From: Talpa occidentalis
Lineage: Eukaryota; Chordata; Mammalia; Eulipotyphla; Talpidae
Assembly (NCBI RefSeq): GCF_014898055.3
Contig: NW_023601104.1
Location: 79,653,106 to 79,717,105 of the forward strand
Direction: 5' to 3'
DNA length: 64,000 nt
Numbering within the stretch: the stretch's first letter is position 1; every line of letters starts with the position of its first letter. The position numbers were made by a program, and so were the translations under genes. Positions 12,395 to 24,634 of the stretch are shown piece after piece. The notes under the pieces were generated by a model. That model saw nothing but the letters and a program-made list of their open reading frames with translations. It had not been told where the DNA came from and did no database searches.

Positions 12395-12475
12395 TCTTTG
12401 TTTTGTTTGTTTGCATCCTCATAACTTAGCACAGTGTCTGGTGCATAATTGGTACTCAATTTTTCAATGAAACTT
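12395..12475 (+). mobile_element. L2 3' end relic, sense
   Basis: TTAGCACAGTGTCTGGTGC followed by ATAATTGGTACTCAAT is the characteristic L2 3' end. Confidence 0.6.
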
Positions 12476-13809
12476 ATATCAGTAGAAATTCCCTCGAGTG
12501 GATTTCTGCCCAGATGCCTATCACACAATTCAGGTCACGCTGGGTGCCTTCGCTCCTAACCTCGCATGGTCAGGTGTGGTCCTCTGCCTGTGGGCCACCC
12601 ATTGAGCATGTTTCAGTGATTGGGAGTCCTGCCCTGCTGATTATGGGGGTGCTCCTAAGAGCCTGATGACATCACCTGTGACAGAGCCTGACATGGATGT
12701 CTCCCGGAGCTTGTCCATTTCAGTTTATTTCCATTACCAGGAATGCTCCTAAGTAGATCTCAACCCTCCTGCCCCAACCCCTTCCCCCTGTGAAACAGAT
12801 AATGGGAATAGAAGAAGTGGAGATGCTCTGTCTTCCAGTAGCACTGGGCTAGTCAAGTGAGTAGAAATCTCTCTGGGACACAGATTGAGACATCAGGTGA
12901 AAATCTCAGGACAGCAAGTGGCCACAGATGTTTTTCTCCCAAAGTGGGGCTTAGGAACAGTGGCCACGTGGCCACTGTCTACACTGGGACTTAGATCTAC
13001 CACACATGAGGTAGTTCTCTGCAGCCAGGACAGTGGGAGCTGGAAGTGGTCTGCCTCCCTAGAGAGGGTCTGTCATTTACAGGTACTCCTGCTATAATGG
13101 ACCAGACGCGCTGGCTCCTATTTGGGGAACATGCTGTAGTAGCCCAACCAGCCAAGGCTGGTGGGAGCCGAGTTCACTGAGGTTACTGTTCCCTCACCAC
13201 CTGCTGGGGTGCGATCCTCACTTGTATGATCGATGCTGCAGTGCACCTCATAGGAGTGGAAGAAGACAGAGCTGTCGCGAGGGAGCAGAGTAACACAGCT
13301 CTGCTCCCCACCATTGGTGAGAAGTTGTGATAGCACCAAAACTGCCAGGCACACCCAGGAAGAGGGGAGCTAAGATAGGGGGCATGCGAGCCTCTGAGTA
13401 GGCAGGTCTGTAGAACTTGGTCTCTGACCTGGTCAGAACTGGGGAAGGGCACAGGGAGAAGGAAGTAGCTTGTCCTCAGGCAAGGGACAGGGAACGTGGG
13501 GCAGCCTGAGGTGTGGCTCTGGAGACAGCAGGGTGGCACTAGGCTTCCTGTCTGGGTTGTGTGTGCCAGTGAGGGCAGGGCTGACTCCAGATGGCCCCGT
13601 GTAGTCCTCACCAGTGCATTTTCCAGTACAGAACAGGCCAAGGGACATGAGCTGGAGGCAGGGCCAGGATGAGGGGATGTGGTCGGAGACTCCCCTGTCA
13701 AACTGCCTGGCCTCTGGGCCCAGGTGGAGGACACTGGGAGCTTCACGCAGCCTTCCCCATTTTCTCTATTGCTTCTCTGCTCCTGGGTTTGAAATGTCTC
13801 CTTTGATGT

Positions 13810-14015
13810 GTTGGTGAAGAGCTTGGGGCTTTAGGGTCGTCTCTAGCTGTGTCATTTCTTAGCCGTGGGGTCTTGGGCAAATGACCTTCACCTCATGGGG
13901 GCTCCTTTTCTTCATCTGTAAAATGGAGATGATAATGGTGTCTACATGAGAGGGTTGTTGTCGGGAACGAGTGAACGTGTAAAGTGGTCATCACATGCCT
14001 GGCACATCAACAAAA
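13810..14015 (+). mobile_element. MIR relic, sense
   Basis: Near-complete MIR core: TCTTGGGCAAATGACCTTCA, TTCATCTGTAAAATGGAGAT, GGGTTGTTGTCGGGAACG, CACATGCCTGGCACATC. Confidence 0.75.
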
Positions 14016-17000
14016 TTTAGCTATTTTTATTCCTGTGTGTTCTGTGGGCTTGCCCTCGAGTGGATATCGACCTCTTCAGATGCTCCAGGTAGCTCCAGTT
14101 ATGAGGAGGGGAGACAGTCTTCTGTCATCTGCTGTGTGGGCAGGGGATTTACCTTTCAAGATAAGGGGCCTGGGACGGATGTGTTTCGAGGGATATCTTG
14201 AAGGGGAGGTCACACACAGATTTGAGGCTGAAGGGATGCTTAGAGAAGAGAAGCTGTTGTGGGTGGGGATACACAGTGGTCAGTTTCCCTGATAGGATTG
14301 CTTGAGCTGGGCTAGGGACCTGCTCCTCTGTACTCTTCACAGTCTGGCCCGGGCTGATCTGGAAGGTGAGAAGACTTCGGAGCTGGGCCCCAGTGAGCAG
14401 TGTTCACTGTTGGAATGATCAGTTGGTTAAATGAGTGTTCCTTTAAGAGGCAAGAACAATTCACACAATCCTCAGACAATTCCGTCTGCTCAAGGAACGT
14501 GCTAATACATTGATTGAGAAGTGGGGGGGGCAGCAGAGGAGGAGGCTAGCTCATGCTCAGGCTCTGGGGGGGAGGCTGGTCTGCTGACTGGACTTCCCTT
14601 GGCCACAGGCCAGAGGCCCCACCTGGTGGCCTCCGTCCTCTCCAGCCGGCAGCTCTCACAAGCCTCTTCCCTGCCCCAGATGAGAATGGCAGGGGAAGGT
14701 GGTAGCTGAGTTACATGGACCTTCCCCAGGAGCCTGTTCCTCCTCCCCTGCCTTCCTCGCTGTGTGCTGGGGCTGCCCAGCGCGTGTGCATGAGCACCCG
14801 GCTCTGCTGTGCCAGGAGGACCCGAGACACCTGCCTGCTACGGTGGGCAGCATGAGGGCCAGGGGTCTCTACAGGAGGCCATGCAGAGCACTGCTGTCCC
14901 CCAAGGCCTGTGAGCTCTTTAAATGTGGAACCCATCTCCTTAAAGGTTTGGATCTTGGCCTGCTCTCGCAGCTTGAACGCTGAGTGTCTGCACATACCCA
15001 CAGCCCTCAGCGTAGCTTAATCAGCCCGAGGCCAGAAGACTTAAAACGTTCGCCACCAAGATGCTTGGGGAAGAGGCAGCTGGGGTTGCTTGCTGTCCTC
15101 TGTGGGCTTCTCCTGCTAGCCTGGGATAGAGGGAGTCAGCACCGGCCACCCCAACTGGCTTTATCAGGTGTCCCCGAGCTTCTCACATGCTCTGGTCATC
15201 CTGGGCACCTGGGTGGTGTCAAAAAACATGTGAGACTCATGGAATTGGAAATTCTTCAGATAGCAGGTGGTTGTATGCCCCAAAGGCTGTCTCCTGTTGA
15301 GACCCCAGAGGAAACTTACCTTTAGTCGGGGATTTACCTCCCTGACATATAGAAGAGTGAGGGTGCACTGCTCTTCCCCTGGAGATTCACTCTAACAGCC
15401 CTGTGTGCGGGGACGAGACGGGACTCCTGACAAGGTCACTGGAGGTTGAGGTTCCTCTGGGGTGGTTTCCTTTTCTGTGTCGATGCTCATTTCTGCATTG
15501 TGCAGCGGCCCCAGTTTCCCTAGAAGAGGGAAGCGTGTCCACTGGGGGCTCTAGGCTGGCACTGACGGGGCTCCATCCTTAGGGGGTTTTGCTTTGCTGG
15601 GCCCAGGAGAGCCTGGGTTTGTGGGTCGGCTCTAGGCCAGCCGTGCCTAGGCCCTGCCATACCCAGGCCATGGGTTGAAGTCTCCTGGCCAGTTGCTGCC
15701 TTTGCTGAGCTGAGGGCTTTAGGACTAGACCTGGGGACCAGGGCTTATCTCCTGAGCCAGCTCACACAGACGGGTAGAAGCTGCTGGAGGTGGAGGGCAT
15801 GTGGGGAATGGCAGCACCTGAGACGACTTGTGCACTTACTTGGTTGGAGAGGGGCCATGGCTGCTGAGGACTGGGAGTGGGGAAGGGCAGAGGGGTGTCA
15901 GGGGTGTCTCTGCGCAGTTCTAGCCAGATGCTCAGCAGATGTTGGGTACAAATGTGCTTCACAGAGAGGATGTGGGTGGCAGTGCAAATCCAAGATGGCA
16001 GCTAAAACTGCATCAAAAGGCCTGCTGGTGGCGGCCCAGCCCCTTCCTTGGGTGGATGCAGGGCGGGTGCAGAGCAGGGAGAGTTGACTCCCAACCTGCA
16101 CTGAAGGTGCGCTTTCAAGTTCTTCAAGATCTGTGGGTTTGGGCCCTTTCGCCTGTAGGCAGGAGAAAACCTGATCTGTCTGCAGTGGCAGCTGGATGCA
16201 GGGCTCAAAGACACGGACTCTCTCTCTCCATTTCTGTGCCCCCTGTCCCCTGTGTCAGTTCTCAACCCTACGCCCAGCCATTCCAAGCTCCAGTCCTCTT
16301 GCTCAGAGTCTCACAGATCTTGTTGGCCCTGACCGGGTCTCATTACCCCTCAATCTAGATACGTGGCCAGTGTCATGCCCTGTGGCTGGTGTTGGCCCAG
16401 CAGGAAGGCTGTGATGAAGAGGTGTGGTCTCCCTGAGGAATCAGAGGGAGGACGTCTCCTTTCCGTCCAAGGCCTGGCCCTTAATCCACTTCTCCTCGGA
16501 GGCAAACCCTGTGGGGAAAAGGAGCAGGGACCGTGGGGCAGGACTTGGGTGTTAGCTCTGTGACAAGTCACGGTGGCCTGGACGTGGCCTTAGAGCCCAG
16601 TCTCATCAGGAGGTAAGCACTGGAGGAGCGGGCTTTGAGAGAAGAGCAGGGCTCCTGAGGAAAGAATGACCTCTCCATTCTGGCCTTGGAGACCAGGCCA
16701 GAGCTGGCAGGGACACTGCAGGAAGCCCACGTTAGTCCCACACCTGAAGTCTGCCTAAGCCACAGCCGCCTCAAGGTGGCTGCCCTATGAGGCGGTTTCT
16801 GTTGGATTAGCATTTATGGAGCCTGCTGAGGCACCAGGCCTACTGCTGGGGGGTTTACGGGAACAGCCCTGTGCTGAGTGGGGTCATCATTCCCTGCAGA
16901 GAGTAAGAGACTGCATCTCAGACCAAGGCTGTGGACTCCAGAAGCCACTCTTTTCTCCTCACAAAGCTGCCTCGCAGCAGGGGCAGAGCCTGTCATCTGT

Positions 17001-17034
17001 GGGGAGTGGGAGCTGTTGACGAGACCCCGCTGTC

Positions 17035-17180
17035 AGATAGTCTTGACCCCCATTCTGCTCTGTGACTCTTAAGTCAGTTAATCTAAGCCCAAGTCTAAGA
17101 AAATGGGGCAAAGAATACTCTGACAAGTGTATTAAGAGTCTGAATAAGACTAAATAGGAAAGTGCTTTGAAACATACATC
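17035..17180 (+). mobile_element. Possible MIR relic, sense
   Basis: CTGTGACTCTTAAGTCAGTT, AAGTCTAAGAAAATGGGGC and AAGTGCTTTGAAAC are a weak MIR-like series. Confidence 0.4.
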
Positions 17181-17354
17181 TGAGGTCAACAGAAGGGGAT
17201 CTGAGGAGTCTGACCCCACGCCCCTGAGGTCGGAGCCCAGGTGCCGCGGGCCTTTGTCTGCAGCAGCCCCACCTCCTCTAGGCCCTGCCTCTCGTGCCCT
17301 TTTCCTGGCAGCCACTAGTGCTTCTTCTTGTTCCTGGGTTACTCCCTGCCCTCT

Positions 17355-18000
17355 CCCCCAAATTTTATTTCAGGGCTCTTCTTAATATAGATGAAATACA
17401 TGTGCCCCATACAAACATCAGAAATACAGACAAACCAAAAGAACATAAAAATATCCACCCTTCTGTCTACCCACAGCCAACCTCTGTTAGCATTTTAGTG
17501 TGTTCCCTTCCAGACCTCTCTATACTTAGCATATTTGTGACTTTTTTGGTAAAACTGAGATTATAACCCATACACTGCTTTGTGGCCTGCTTTTTCCACT
17601 TCACTGCAAATCATAAACACGTTCCGTGACCATACGTGCATGTCTGCCACACATTAGCAGCCGTGCACCACTTCATTGTTTGGATAAATGGATATGTTTA
17701 ACTGAAAAGCCTCTATTTTTGGACATGTAGGTTGTTTTTAGCATGATGCATGAGGCTGTGATGAACGCCTTCCCAGCCTGGTCTCTGTGCTAGTTCTTAA
17801 TGATTTCCTTAGAAGAGGTTTCTGGAAGTGGAGTTTTTGGGTCAGAAGAGAAGTATTTCAGGTGTCCAGACTGCACCTGTGTGTGTTCCTGCCCACAGTA
17901 TGTGGGCCCAGCTGCCTTTCATTCTGACCAATACTGAATGAAATCACTTTGATGTGAAAGTGAACATTTATTCTTTAATTGTGTGTCAAGTGTATGTTAT
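17355..18000 (-). mobile_element. Old LINE (L1-like), antisense
   Basis: The order of motifs (ACTGCTTTGTGGCCTGCTTTTTCCACTT, GGACATGTAGGTTGTTTTTAG, GAAGTGGAGTTTTTGGGTCA, with intervening drift) fits an old antisense L1. It is highly diverged, and the exact subfamily cannot be told by eye. Confidence 0.6.
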
Positions 18001-18110
18001 TTGAGAAAAAAAAAAACAGAAAATATAGTCAGTCACCATGCTGCCACTCGAGCTAGTTGACCACTGTTAAATATATATATAATATAAACATATGTATATA
18101 CAAATGTATA

Positions 18111-18152
18111 TTTAAAGATATATTTGTTGAAATATAGATATATATCTTTAAA
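18111..18152. repeat. A/T-rich inverted repeat
   Basis: TTTAAAGATATAT (18111-18123) and ATATATCTTTAAA (18140-18152) with a 16-nt loop, in A/T-rich low-complexity sequence (18060-18240). Confidence 0.8.
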
Positions 18153-18286
18153 TAGCCACATACATATGACAAGCATTTAATGTTATATATAAAATACATA
18201 TAAATGTACATTTAAATATACATTTTAAGCTTACATATTTATTATTTTATACACAATAAGGATTATGCTCTATATACTATTTTAAA

Positions 18287-18552
18287 GATTAATTTTATTT
18301 ATTTATGCATACAAGAACTGGGATGTAGGCCAGAGGTGTGTGTGGGGGTGGTGGTGAGAGGATTCACTAGAGACAGAGTAGGGAGTAGAACAGGCAGATC
18401 TACTGAAATACACCATCACAGGGAGCAGCAGGTGAGACAGGAGAGGTCTGCTGCACCATATGTGGGCTAGCAACCCTGGCTGGGATTGAACTTTGGCCAT
18501 AGAAATGAGAGTGCTGAAACTTAACCCCTACAATCACCAGGGAGCCTCCTGG
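18287..18552 (-). mobile_element. tRNA-derived SINE (older subfamily), antisense
   Basis: Near full length, with the tail (complement ATTTATTTATGCATACAAG) at left and the tRNA-like head at right. The flanking target duplication is ATATACTATTTTAAA / ATATACTACTTTAAA (18272-18286 and 18553-18567), one mismatch in 15. Confidence 0.88.
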
Positions 18553-18754
18553 ATATACTACTTTAAATTCTACTTTTTCATTATCTGTTTATGTGTGTAC
18601 AATTGTTTTGCCATGTAATTGAATATTTTTGAGAACGGAATTGAATGTTCAGTGGTGTGCCTTATGGATAATTTTGAACCAGTTGCTTGCAAAACATTGC
18701 TGTTGTTTCAGTTTTTCATATTATAAATATGATTTTAAATATAAGTGTCATTTA

Positions 18755-19960
18755 AAGAATAGCTTTATTGATATATAATTCACATAACATAAAATACAGT
18801 CTTTTCAGGCATACAATTCAGTGATTTTCAGTGCATTCAGAATTGTGCAACAGTTCAGTTTTTTGGGAATTTGATAAAGTTATGTTGAACCTGTAGATCA
18901 ATTTTGGGAGTATTTTCATCTTAACAATAATAGGTTTTCCAATCCATGAACATGGGATGTCTTCTCTAATTTCTTTCAAAAAGATTTTTATAGTTTTCAG
19001 TGTATGTCATATATTTTTTTGTTAAACTTATTCCTGTGTATTCTCTTCAATTCCACGATAAGTAGAATTATTTTCTTAATTTCATTTTCAGATTGTTTAT
19101 TGCTTTTGTACAAAAATGACTTGCATATTGTATATCGATCCTTTATCCTGCAACCTTGCAGAACTAATTTTTTAACTAATAATTTTTTTGTGAATTCTTT
19201 ATAGTTTTTCTCTATATAAGGTCATGCCATACACAAATAAGAACTGTTTTAATTTTTGCTTTCCATTCTGGATGCTTTTTATTTCTTTTTGTTCCCTAAT
19301 TGCATTGACTTGAGCCTCCTATACAATGTTGAATAGAAGTGTCCAGAGCAGAGATAAATTGTCTTATGGCGAAAGCTTTCCATCTTTTACCATTAAGTGT
19401 GTTACCTGTGGGTTTTTCAAATTGACTTTATCAGGTTGAAGAAATTCTCTTCTTCTTCTAGCTTGTTGAAAGTTTTTTTTTGTCATGAAAGATTGTTAGC
19501 TTTTATCAAATGCTTTTTCTGCTCAGATGATCGTGTAGATTTTGTGCTTTAATTTTAAATATAATGTGCTACATTGATTGGTTTTCATGTTTAACCAAAC
19601 TTTCATTCCTGGGGCAGATCCTACTTAGTCATGGTATATAATCCTTTTTATGTGTTGCTGGGTTCTGTGCTGATAGTCTGTTGAGGGTCTTTATGTCTGT
19701 ATTCATAATTGGATATTGGTGTAGTTCTCATGTGATGTCTGACCAATTTTGGTTTAAGTAATAGCAGTGTCACAGAATGAGTTGTGAAGTGTTTCCTTCT
19801 TTTCTTTTTGGGAAGAGTTTGTGAAGGATTGGTGTTAATTCTTCTTGGCAATTGATAGCATTCACCAGCAAGCCATCTGAGCCTGGGCTTTCCTTTGTAC
19901 AAAGTTCTTAAATTGCTGATCCAATCTCTTGTTACTCTTATGTTTTAGCAGATTTAAGTA
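18755..19960 (-). mobile_element. Rearranged old LINE-1, antisense
   Basis: Starts with an L1 3' UTR end (AGCTTTATTGATATATAATTC...TTCAGAATTGTGCAAC at 18760-18855). It then switches abruptly near 18860 to the ORF2 reverse-transcriptase region in reverse (GTAGATCAATTTTGGGAG, CTTGCAGAACTAA, GTGTCCAGAGCAGAGATAA, TGAGCCTGGGCTTTCC). The intervening ORF2 C-terminal part is missing. Confidence 0.75.
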
Positions 19961-22900
19961 GCTTTAATTGTCCACTTTCTTCTACATGGCATCTTTTCAC
20001 TGGGGCTCTGAGCTTCTCAGTCATGGCAAACAACACTATTCAGAAAGGAATAATCTTTAGCCAGTAAATTACCAGCTGTGGGGAATAGTCTAATATTCAA
20101 TACCAGCTGACTTTGAGGAATAGTCTCTCTGTTCTTTTATAACAACACCTCGAGTAGCATCTCACCCCATGTTAGAAAGAAAATTGAACACATATTGTGT
20201 CGTCATGGGAAGCAGCACTTCCCTTGCAATGAATTTGCAATTGATTGACAAAATCAGTTTGGTGGATGAGTTTTAATTTTTCCTGCCAGGAAACTGCCAG
20301 CCATTGCCAGATTTAAGCAGGGGGGATGACTTAATTAAGTTTATAAGCAAGAAAAATCTTTCTGGCACAGAGTGGAGAATAGGTTAGAAAAAATTAAGAT
20401 TATGGGTAGGAGGTGTCTAGGGAGGTGAGTTGGCTTTGTTGAGCTGGCTTTGGGCCCTTCCCCTTCACTGCTGTGTGTCCCAGAGTGCCCGATTCTGCAG
20501 GCTCTGTCCGAGGTGCCCACCTGTTGGTTGCTACCTGGGTTTGGCCAACAGGAAGCAGTGACAGGAAACTGGAGGGCAACAGGATATTTTCTATCTGCCT
20601 GCTCGGGCAGCATTTTTGACAGCAATCGCACCTCTTAAATTGCTCCAGCTGCGGTCAGATAAGCCCACCCTTGTGGCTTCTGCACCTAAGAGCTTCTGCA
20701 GGGTTTTGTCTCATTCAGTAGCCCCAGCTCTGGGGTCTTGTAGTTTCAACTCCTCAGTCTTTCCAGCCCTAAGGTTCTTAGTGGCCTCCTGCTGTTGCTG
20801 AAGGCTGGTGCAGCACCATCCTGTTTGGCTTCTTATCTGTTTCATGCCCCATGCAGAAGTTCCATACATGAAATCTCCCTTATTTGAAAGAACTAAAGCG
20901 ATGCATCCTAGCTGGGTCGTGACACGCACCAAAGGTGCTGTGAGAGCCCAGTGTACTTCCCAACATCCAGGAAGGTGTGTTGGGAGTGGGGTAGGGTGGT
21001 CATCCAGGAAGGAATCAAGGTAACTCTGGGATTTTTATCTTAGCTCACTGGGCAGGTAATGGTGTGAAACCGGGTTGAGATGACCAGAGGAGCCAATTTT
21101 CCTCAGGGGTGGGAGAGGGGAGGAAAGAAGCTGAACATGGCGATACCTCCATGACCGCAAGGGGGTGCTATCCAGGCAACCATTCTAATTCTGGGGCTGC
21201 TCCTCAGCATAAGGGTCTCCAGGCTGTTGGTTTGTGGGTCAGGGTTTGGAATTGTCTGTGTGAAGATTTGTTTACAAACCAGGAGTGGTTGAACCTCGTA
21301 CAGAGGAGCAGAGAGAACAGGGAGGGCCGGGCCTGGGCCCAGGAGCCCTGCCTGGATGGAGAGTGCCTGGACTAATGGACTCAGAGTCCAGGACTCTGGA
21401 CTAATGGGAGGGAGAAGAATGCAGGTGACGCTGTGCCCCCTGGGGTTCAGTGCCTGGAACACACAGCATTTGCACATTTGTGCAGACTTACATTCTCAAG
21501 TAGATTGAAGTTAAAATGTGGCGAAGGCAGTGAGGAAACAGTGGACTCAATGTCAGGCCAGGTCAGTCTGAGGTTTAATGTACAAAGGAAAAATCCACAC
21601 TGAGGCAGTCAAGTGGAACCCCTCCTTTGCCCCCCCACATACAAAGTCATCTTTTCCTGTATTGCCAAAGCTTGGCTTCCTGGTGAGGCCTCTGTTAACC
21701 GGAGCAAGGGGCAACATGGCCCAGCATTTCTGTAGATTCCAGAGCATATGTCTGGGACATGCCAGCTGGCCCTGTGTCCTGATCTGTGGAACCCACGCTG
21801 TGCTCCAGGTGGCCTGCTGGTTCACCCGCCCTCACATCAGCCAGGCCCAGGCCCCACGCTTGTCTTCTTCCTGGTCACCTCTTCCTGGTGAGGAGTCTGC
21901 TCTGGCCGACACCTCGGTGACAACCTGTCCAGCCCCTTGTCCACATCAGTATCTCCTGCCTCCTATTCTTACTCTTCGTAATCAGTACCACCGTTTGGCA
22001 TTCAGCTTTTGTTTAATTATTTCACATCTGCCACTTGCCTCTCAAACTAGATTGTATAATTGACTGACTCACTGGATCAGCACATCTGTGAGGGCTGCTC
22101 TGGGGTGGCCACTGAGGCTGTCATAGCTAAGCAGTGCTTTGTACTTCTGCAGCTGCCCCAAGGACGGGGGCTGCCAGCCAGGGGGGCCGTTCTTTAAATG
22201 CATTCCCCTGGCATCCAGGGGCAAAGTGTGGGAGATAAACTCTCCCCAAATAACACACAAGCAAATGCGCAGTATTGTCAGTGTATTCTGAAATCCTGTC
22301 CATTTTAGATGGAAACAGATGTGGGTTTGGGCCTGATGTAAGTAAGTCCTCTTGTCTCTGACTCCCCTTCTACCCACACACTGGCCTTCAGGCTGGATCA
22401 TCCCTGCTTGTGGACTTTCAGGTTGCTCAGCTCTGCAGAAACCATCTCCTGCTTCTCATTTACTTGGAAAGTCAGTGGCTTTGGACTGCCTTCCTGCCCT
22501 TTTCTCCCTGCTTTGTGTTCTGGCTGCGGCAGTTTTCACTATTAAGATTGGATCCTTCTAGGGTCTCCTTGGAGCGTGGATGCATGCAGAGCTAGCCAGG
22601 TGCTAAAGGATCTCCCAGCTCTGACTCTGTTTAAAAATTTAAAGCTGTTGACTCCCAGGACAGTGCTCGCTTGGCCATCAGCCATCTTCCTGTTTTCCAT
22701 CATTTCCAAACCTTGTCTGGTGTTCATTTTCTTCCCCGAAATGTTCCTGATGCTTCGGGAGAGAAAAAAGCAGCCATATTTGGAAAGCTCACAGCAATCT
22801 GGGGGTGGGAGCAAAGCACAGACTGTTCCGTGGAGAAGGCGGCTGTCAGCCGATCCCTGCCTTCTCTAAGGTCCTCAGGGCTGGAGCCGACTAGCAGGAG

Positions 22901-23400
22901 GCTGCGGGGGCCTTGGCGGGCCCACACCCTGGGCCAGGCTCTCTCTGCAGGGAGAGGAGCTCAGGTGGCCAGCCCATGCGCTGCGCCAGCTCTGGAACAT
23001 CGGCAGGAAATGCCTGGTAATAATGACAGCGTTTTAAAAATTCTAAACCCTATTCAAAGCACTTGTCCCTTAACTCCCTTTCCCCTCCCCCCAGCACCCT
23101 GGAACCCCATTTCGGTGGCGTGCAGGGTGGATGCCCTGTGCCGGCGCCAGGCTCGGCGCGTTCCCCGCTGCTGTCAGGTGCCGGCTGTGGACACTGGCTG
23201 CGTGTCACCTGTGTGGGGCACACCCCGCGCAGCCGACTCAGAGGCCCAGACACCCCGGCGCAGGCGCGTGGGGTTGCGGAGCCCCCAGAAGCATGGGACG
23301 TCCTGAACTGCAGAGACGCACCGGACTTATTTAAACAGCCGGGGAACCTGGCATCTCGGGCCCTGGGGCCAAAACCTGGACTTGCACGCAGGGCCGCTCT

Positions 23401-23433
23401 GCCCGATGCCGTCCCCTTAAGGGGGCATCGGGC
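23401..23433. repeat. GC-rich hairpin/palindrome inside the CpG island
   Basis: Outer arms GCCCGATGC (23401-23409) and GCATCGGGC (23425-23433) enclose the perfect palindrome CCCCTTAAGGGG (23413-23424), with a 3-nt bulge on the left side. It could form a stable stem-loop or cruciform. Confidence 0.8.
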
Positions 23434-23476
23434 CCCGCCCTCCGGGACTAGCCGCAGGCCTCACTTCCGCCCGCCG

Positions 23477-23490
23477 CCGCCAGGGGGCGC
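23477..23490 (+). promoter_or_regulatory. CTCF-core-like site
   Basis: CCGCCAGGGGGCGC matches the core CTCF motif on the + strand, embedded in a CCG run. Occupancy cannot be judged from sequence. Confidence 0.55.
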
Positions 23491-23516
23491 GGGCACCGCG
23501 TGTCCCCAGGGCGCTC

Positions 23517-23526
23517 GCGCATGCGC
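23517..23526. promoter_or_regulatory. NRF1-type site
   Basis: The perfect palindrome GCGCATGCGC sits in a CG-rich context. NRF1 binds this sequence at CpG-island promoters (established knowledge). A weaker CG-rich variant, GGCGCAGGCGCG, lies near 23257-23268. Confidence 0.6.
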
Positions 23527-24254
23527 AGAGTCTGTCCCAGCGCCCGGCTCTCTGCACATCCCGCGGTTCCCCCCTGCGGACTCCCCACGTGCCGCCCAGA
23601 CACCAGGGCCCCCCCTGAGAGTCCGCACGAGGTCAGGGGCCTGAGGTGAACGGTGAACTGCCAGTGTTCTCTATTAGCGTTGGATCAGTGAGCATCCTTT
23701 AAGGACCTCTAGCCGGTTTCTAGAGAGCCGGGCCTATGTGTTTTGTTAGTTTTTGAGGTTTTTTATTTGCTGTGAGGCCGCGAACGAGCGCGTCGCTGAA
23801 CCTGCCCAGATGTGCGAGTTTATTGTTCTCAAGGACGACATTTACAGAGACTGCAAGCGTCACTTGCAAAGAGAACGCGCGTGGTGTGGTGGAGCTTTGT
23901 AGGAACGGACGTGCCTCCTGTTTTTCACAGGCAGAAAATGCTTGGTAATAAGCACAGTAGAAGCCCAAGGAGGATGTTCCCGGAGAATATCTTGGTAGAC
24001 GAATGTTACTAATGTTCTGGTGTTGAAGTGACAGACTCTAATCCTTACCTTTATGAATAGGGTGTTTGCAAATGACCATGATCAGCTAGGCGTTGTGGAG
24101 CCGCAGGACACACAAGCAACCACCAACAAGTGCTTCATCCCTGGCAGAAAAAGCCTCCAGTCCTCGGAGGCCCCGTCCCCACTGCCGTGGAGTGCTGGGA
24201 CAGTGAGCTCATGGGATCAGGATTCAGGGTTGGGTCCTACTGGCCTTAGGCAAA

Positions 24255-24550
24255 ATATGCTAAGTAAGTGAAGTGAATCAAATACAAAAGATCACATATT
24301 ATGTGATTCCAGGTGTCGGGAAGGTCTGGAACGGGCAAATCTATTGAGACAAAAAGTGGTGGCCAGGGTCTGGGCCAAGGTGGGATGGGGGTGTGTGTGA
24401 ATTGCTAATTGGGTGGGGTCTCTTTGGGGTGATGGAAATATTCTGAAATTAGCTAGTTCTGTGTTTGTATGCGTATTTACACCACTGTATTGTATACTTT
24501 AAGCAGGTGAATTTTGTGGCACATAAATAATATCTTAATGAAGGGGTGAT
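24255..24550 (+). mobile_element. Old LINE-1 3' end, sense
   Basis: Contains ATCACATATTATGTGATTCC, GGGGTGATGGAAATATTCTG, TTGTATACTTTAAGCAGGTGA and CATAAATAATATCTTAATGA, the usual sense L1 3' UTR end. Confidence 0.78.
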
Positions 24551-24634
24551 TAAAATATAGATTTAATCTAGCATGTGACTGTTACAGAACAGTCCCCATT
24601 TGCAGGCCTTCCAGCCTACCATTACCTAAAGATA

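Larger units (their letters stand above)
23095..23645. promoter_or_regulatory. Intronic CpG island (candidate alternative promoter or insulator)
   Basis: By manual count there are about 50 CpG dinucleotides in about 540 bp, in strongly GC-rich sequence, against CpG-poor flanks. It carries an NRF1 palindrome, a CTCF-core-like sequence, a CACTTCCGC-type ETS half-site, a GC box (CCCCGCCC near 23434) and a CACGTG E-box at 23586-23591. TATTTAAA occurs at 23328-23335. No coding exon with TTC7B homology is here. It could start a short TTC7B isoform, an antisense or non-coding RNA, or act as an enhancer or insulator. Function is inferred. Confidence 0.65.

Noticed and set aside
23063..23644. 193-codon open frame across the CpG island
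   Set aside because: GC-rich sequence lacks stop codons by chance. The peptide is Pro/Arg/Ala-rich with no family likeness. An overlapping 211-codon frame in another phase is just as long.
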